Shown one piece after another: positions 61,155-64,000 of a DNA stretch of 64,000 nucleotides. The position numbers and the translations under genes are program-made. The stretch spans positions 62,001 to 126,000 of the forward strand of contig NZ_JAERRG010000016.1 of assembly GCF_016741935.1 (NCBI RefSeq). The letters run 5' to 3'. Positions within the stretch are counted from its first letter, which is position 1. Every line of letters begins with the position of its first letter. This DNA comes from Streptomyces endocoffeicus (lineage in GTDB: Bacteria; Actinomycetota; Actinomycetes; Streptomycetales; Streptomycetaceae). The notes beneath the pieces are model-generated. The model was not told the origin of the DNA, did no database searches, and saw nothing but the letters and a program-made list of their open reading frames with translations.

Positions 61155-61183
61155 GGGGCCCGCTCCTAAAGGGAGCGGGCCCC
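61155..61183 (+). terminator. Terminator of ppc
   Basis: A perfect 12-bp stem (GGGGCCCGCTCC and complement) with loop TAAAG, 20 bases after the stop codon. Confidence 0.9.
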
Positions 61184-61321
61184 AGACATGCTGGTCGCGC
61201 CCGTACCTCGCGCGCGCTGAAACGCCGGCGCGTGGAAGGCCAAGCGGCCGCGCCGGGAACAGCCGGTCCAGCCGACGCGGTTGCATCGACCGAAGACGTA
61301 TTTCTCCAGGAGGACTGTTTC

Positions 61322-62155
61322 ATGACCGACCGGCCCTTGACGCTTATGGCAGTGCACGCCCACCCCGACGACGAGGCCACCACTACCGGAGGGGTCCTCG
61401 CGCGGTACGCGGCGGAAGGCATCCGCACGGTTCTCGTGACGTGTACCGACGGCGGTTGCGGTGATGGACCGGGGGGTGTCAAACCGGGTGATCCCGGGCA
61501 TGACCCGGCGGCGGTCGCCTTGATGCGCCGTCAAGAGCTCGAGGCGAGTTGTGAGGTCCTGAAGATCAGCGATCTGGAGATGCTGGACTATGCCGACTCC
61601 GGGATGACGGGCTGGCCGAGCAACGACGCCCCCGGATCCTTCTGGCAGACCCCGGTGGAGGAGGGCGCGGCCCGACTCGCGGAACTCATGCGGCACTACC
61701 GGCCCGATGTGGTCGTCACCTACGACGAGAACGGCTTCTACGGCCACCCCGACCACATCCAGGCCCACCGCATCACGATGGCGGCGGTGGAGATGACCGG
61801 GCTGACCCCGAAGGTGTACTGGACGACGATGCCCCACTCGGGGATGCGGCGGTTCGGGGAGATCATGCGCGAGTTTCATCCGGACATGCCGGAGCCGGAT
61901 CCGGCCGAGGCCGCCGAGATGGCCAAGATGGGCCTCCCCGACGATGAGGTCACCACGTGGGTGGACACCACCGCGTTCAGCGGCCAGAAGTTCGACTCGC
62001 TGGCCGCGCACGCCAGTCAGGGCGAGAACATCTTCTTCCTCAAGATGGGCAAGGAGCGGTTCGGCGAGTTGATGGGCATGGAGACCTTCGTCCGTGTCCA
62101 GGACGCCACCGGCGCGGCCATACCCGAGAACGATCTCTTCGCCGGACTGCGCTGA
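61322..62155 (+). CDS. PIG-L family deacetylase, mycothiol-type (Mca/MshB-like)
   Basis: A 277-residue zinc hydrolase. MAVHAHPDDEATTTGGVLARYAAEG holds the zinc ligands His-x-x-Asp-Asp and YGHPDHIQAHRIT the third His. The inserted FRQ and the FFL-containing C-terminus (ENIFFLKMGKERFGELMGMETFVRVQD) are like mycothiol S-conjugate amidase Mca. The family removes acyl groups from GlcNAc- or GlcN-inositol thiols, for thiol biosynthesis or detoxification. A strong RBS AGGAGG precedes the ATG. Mca or MshB cannot be told apart for certain. Confidence 0.82.
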   Translation: MTDRPLTLMAVHAHPDDEATTTGGVLARYAAEGIRTVLVTCTDGGCGDGPGGVKPGDPGHDPAAVALMRRQELEASCEVLKISDLEMLDYADSGMTGWPSNDAPGSFWQTPVEEGAARLAELMRHYRPDVVVTYDENGFYGHPDHIQAHRITMAAVEMTGLTPKVYWTTMPHSGMRRFGEIMREFHPDMPEPDPAEAAEMAKMGLPDDEVTTWVDTTAFSGQKFDSLAAHASQGENIFFLKMGKERFGELMGMETFVRVQDATGAAIPENDLFAGLR

Positions 62156-62309
62156 TCCGCGGCCCAGGTCGCAAGCCCGGCGGTCTGCTCCGATCAGGAC
62201 AGACCGCCGAGGCGGTCGGCCATGAGCGGGAGACCGGCCGGTCGGACGGCGGTGGGGTGGTCCCGGGACGAAGAGCGAGCCCGGACGCGGCAGGGGCACC
62301 CGGTGAGCG

Positions 62310-62828
62310 CTACAGCGTAAGTGTGGCGAAGGAGGCGCCCAGGAGCGCCGCGCCCAGTAGGCCCATGGCCCAGCCTGTGCGGCGCAGGCCGAGGCCGCCC
62401 GCGACGATCAGGGAGGTGAGGAGGAGGGAGCCGCCGAAGGGGACCCAGGCGTGGAAGATGCCGGCGGGGCCGGTGCGGACGGCGTGGTCCGTGCCCGGCT
62501 TGAGGGCCACCAGCACCCGGTCGCCCGTCCCGTCCGTGACCGCCTCGTCGATCCGTACCCGGCCACGGGACTTGCCGCCCTTCTGGGCCGGGGTGAAGGA
62601 GCCGGTGCACCATTCGTCGCCGCAGTCGGAGACCGTGACGGTGCCGCGCTCAAGCCCCTTGGTCAGCATCGACGGCTTGGCGTCGCCCCAGGAGGACCAC
62701 ACCCCGGCGACCAGGATCAGCAGCGCGACGAGCGCCATCGCCACGTTCTTCGCCAGCAACAGAAACCCGTACGCGCTCTCGCCCGCCCGCCGCGAACGGC
62801 TGCGCTTGGTCACACCGGTGAAAGCCAT
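62310..62828 (-). CDS. Membrane protein of unknown function (172 aa)
   Basis: The ATG (MAFTGVTKRSRSRRAG) has GAGGA seven bases upstream and is preferred. Two membrane segments flank a soluble domain: FLLLAKNVAMALVALLILVAGVW near the start and WVPFGGSLLLTSLIVAGGLGL with a third segment at the end. The extracellular part has VSDCGDEWCTGSFTP with two cysteines close together. Similar proteins are common in Streptomyces; function unknown. Confidence 0.8.
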   Translation of the reverse strand: MAFTGVTKRSRSRRAGESAYGFLLLAKNVAMALVALLILVAGVWSSWGDAKPSMLTKGLERGTVTVSDCGDEWCTGSFTPAQKGGKSRGRVRIDEAVTDGTGDRVLVALKPGTDHAVRTGPAGIFHAWVPFGGSLLLTSLIVAGGLGLRRTGWAMGLLGAALLGASFATLTL

Positions 62829-62897
62829 GGCGGCGATCCTCGCCATCCCGGGGCTCCCGGTCAACCTTCCGCCGAACAAACGGGCGAAGGGCGTTTT

Positions 62898-63488
62898 TCA
62901 GGAGTTGTACGTACCCTGCGCGCGCTCCAGCCCGTCCGCGATGAGCGTCTCCACCGCGTCCGCCGCGCGGTCCACGAAGTAGTCCAACTCCCGGCGCTCC
63001 GCAGCGGAAAAGTCCTTGAGGACGAACGCCGCGACATCCATCCGGCCCGGCGGGCGGCCGATTCCGAAGCGCACCCGGCAGTAGTCGGCCCCCAGCGATT
63101 TGGTGATCGACTTCAGCCCGTTGTGGCCATTGTCACCCCCGCCGATCTTCAACCGCAGTGCCCCGTAATCGATGTCCAATTCGTCATGGACGGCCACGAC
63201 ATGACTGACCGGCACCTTGTAGAAGTCGCGCAGCGCGGTCACCGGACCGCCCGAGAGGTTCATGAAGGACATCGGCTTGGCGATCACGACCCGGCGGCTC
63301 GCCGGTCCGGGCGGACCCACCCGGCCCTCGACGACCTGGGCCCGGGACTTGTGCGCCTTGAAACGGGCACCCATCCGCTCGGCCAGCAGATCGGCCACCA
63401 TGAAGCCGACGTTGTGGCGGTTGCCCGCGTACTCGCCACCGGGGTTGCCGAGGCCCACCACAAGCCAGGGGCTCGTGTCGTCCGTCAT
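62898..63488 (-). CDS. pth: Peptidyl-tRNA hydrolase
   Basis: A 196-residue enzyme of normal size. LVVGLGNPGGEYAGNRHNVGFMV has the catalytic His; KPMSFMNLSGGPV, HDELDIDYGALRLKIGGGDNGHNGLKSI and RFGIGRPPG are the remaining signatures. It recycles peptidyl-tRNA released from stalled ribosomes. It lies directly downstream of the L25 gene, as in most actinobacteria. Confidence 0.95.
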   Translation of the reverse strand: MTDDTSPWLVVGLGNPGGEYAGNRHNVGFMVADLLAERMGARFKAHKSRAQVVEGRVGPPGPASRRVVIAKPMSFMNLSGGPVTALRDFYKVPVSHVVAVHDELDIDYGALRLKIGGGDNGHNGLKSITKSLGADYCRVRFGIGRPPGRMDVAAFVLKDFSAAERRELDYFVDRAADAVETLIADGLERAQGTYNS

Positions 63489-63576
63489 CTGGATGTCTCT
63501 CCTTGAGGACGGCCGCCGCCCCGCACCCCAGGGGGCGGGACGGCGGCCGGAGAAGCGAAAAGGGAGCAGCCGCAGA

Positions 63577-64000
63577 TTACGCCTCGGCGCCCTCGGCCTC
63601 GCCCTCGGCGCCCTCCTCGGCCGGGGCCTCGGCCTGGGCGGCGACCACCTGCAGCACGGCCGCGTCCTCCTCGACGGCCAGCGTGGTGCCCGCCGGGAGG
63701 GTGATGTCCTTGGCGTGGATGGTGGCACCCGCGTCCAGGCCCGCGATGGAGACGGTGACCGACTCCGGGATGTGGGTCGCCTCGGTCTCGACCGGCAGGG
63801 CGTTCAGCAGGTGCTCGAGCAGGTTGCCGCCCGGGGCCAGGTCGCCCTCGGTGAGGATCGGCACCTCGACGGTGACCTTCTCGCCCTTCTTCACCAGCAG
63901 CAGGTCGATGTGCTCCAGCACACCGATCTTGATGGGGTGGCGCTGCACGGCCTTCGGGATGACCAGCTCGTCCTTGCCGCCCTCGACGTCCAGACGGATC
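63577..64000 (-). CDS. rplY: 50S ribosomal protein L25 / general stress protein Ctc, N-terminus outside the window
   Basis: The visible 140 residues cover IRLDVEGGKDELVIPKAVQRHP and the L25 C-terminal beta domain (EVPILTEGDLAPGGNLLEHLLNALPVETEATHIPESVTVSIAGLDAGATIHAKDI), with an acidic Ala/Glu tail (EAPAEEGAEGEAEGAEA). It binds 5S rRNA in the large subunit. The start codon lies beyond position 64000. It is in an operon with pth. Confidence 0.93.
   Translation of the reverse strand, partial: IRLDVEGGKDELVIPKAVQRHPIKIGVLEHIDLLLVKKGEKVTVEVPILTEGDLAPGGNLLEHLLNALPVETEATHIPESVTVSIAGLDAGATIHAKDITLPAGTTLAVEEDAAVLQVVAAQAEAPAEEGAEGEAEGAEA

Overview
The window is a high-GC actinobacterial chromosome segment, almost certainly Streptomyces. 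Evidence is the strong G/C bias at third codon positions, frequent GTG starts, SARP, TamR and DUF397-type genes, and a gene order (PBP, pmt, rsmI, tatD, rpf, ksgA, ispE, ABC-F, galTEK, tamR/tam, desaturase, ppc, pth, rplY) that matches, as I recall it, the block around SCO3154-SCO3124 of S. coelicolor. No rRNA, canonical tRNA or CRISPR array was seen.

Layout. (1) Before position 1 to about 7.7 kb: right part of an actinomycete integrative and conjugative element (AICE 1) with small hypothetical genes, a GntR/KorSA-type repressor and its operators, an SCO3933-like regulator, an FtsK-type Tra, Spd-like small proteins, a RepSA-type initiator and, instead of the usual xis/int pair, a large serine recombinase. 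The recombinase start abuts an EamA transporter gene that loses its 3' end at the junction. (2) 7.7-15.2 kb: chromosome with the truncated EamA gene, YbaK deacylase, a 1196-residue SARP/NB-ARC/TPR regulator with an unusual repeat insertion, a small secreted protein and a lipoprotein-type penicillin-binding protein. (3) 15.18-30.80 kb: a complete second AICE with tyrosine integrase, excisionase, prim-pol plus DUF3631 replication genes, TraB-like translocase, Spd-like transfer genes, an XRE regulator and an HTH-Nudix protein resembling the pSAM2 immunity factor Pif. It is inserted in the 3' end of pmt (protein O-mannosyltransferase). The element carries a synonymous copy of the last 28 codons, so pmt stays intact. 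(4) 30.7-52.4 kb: conserved chromosome, including the galTEK operon with a divergent SSS symporter, two unusual NarL-type response regulators, and the TamR/tam pair. (5) 52.4-56.5 kb: small decaying accessory patch with a Uma2 protein, ATP-binding protein, an XRE gene lacking its HTH, DUF397, and the remains of an ATPase + HNH pair resembling a Septu-type defence system. (6) 56.5-64 kb: conserved chromosome with TetR/desaturase, PEP carboxylase, PIG-L deacetylase, peptidyl-tRNA hydrolase and ribosomal protein L25.

How it works together. In AICE 2 the genes are mostly joined by ATGA/GTGA overlaps into long leftward transcripts. The transfer transcript is preceded by a long leader with a sequence like the boxA of actinobacterial rRNA operons, and terminator-like hairpins lie between leader and genes, which suggests processive antitermination. 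Repeat clusters next to tra (a clt candidate) and at the 3' end of the replication gene (iteron candidate) are the likely cis-acting transfer and replication sites. All family assignments come from motif recognition by eye; no database search was run.
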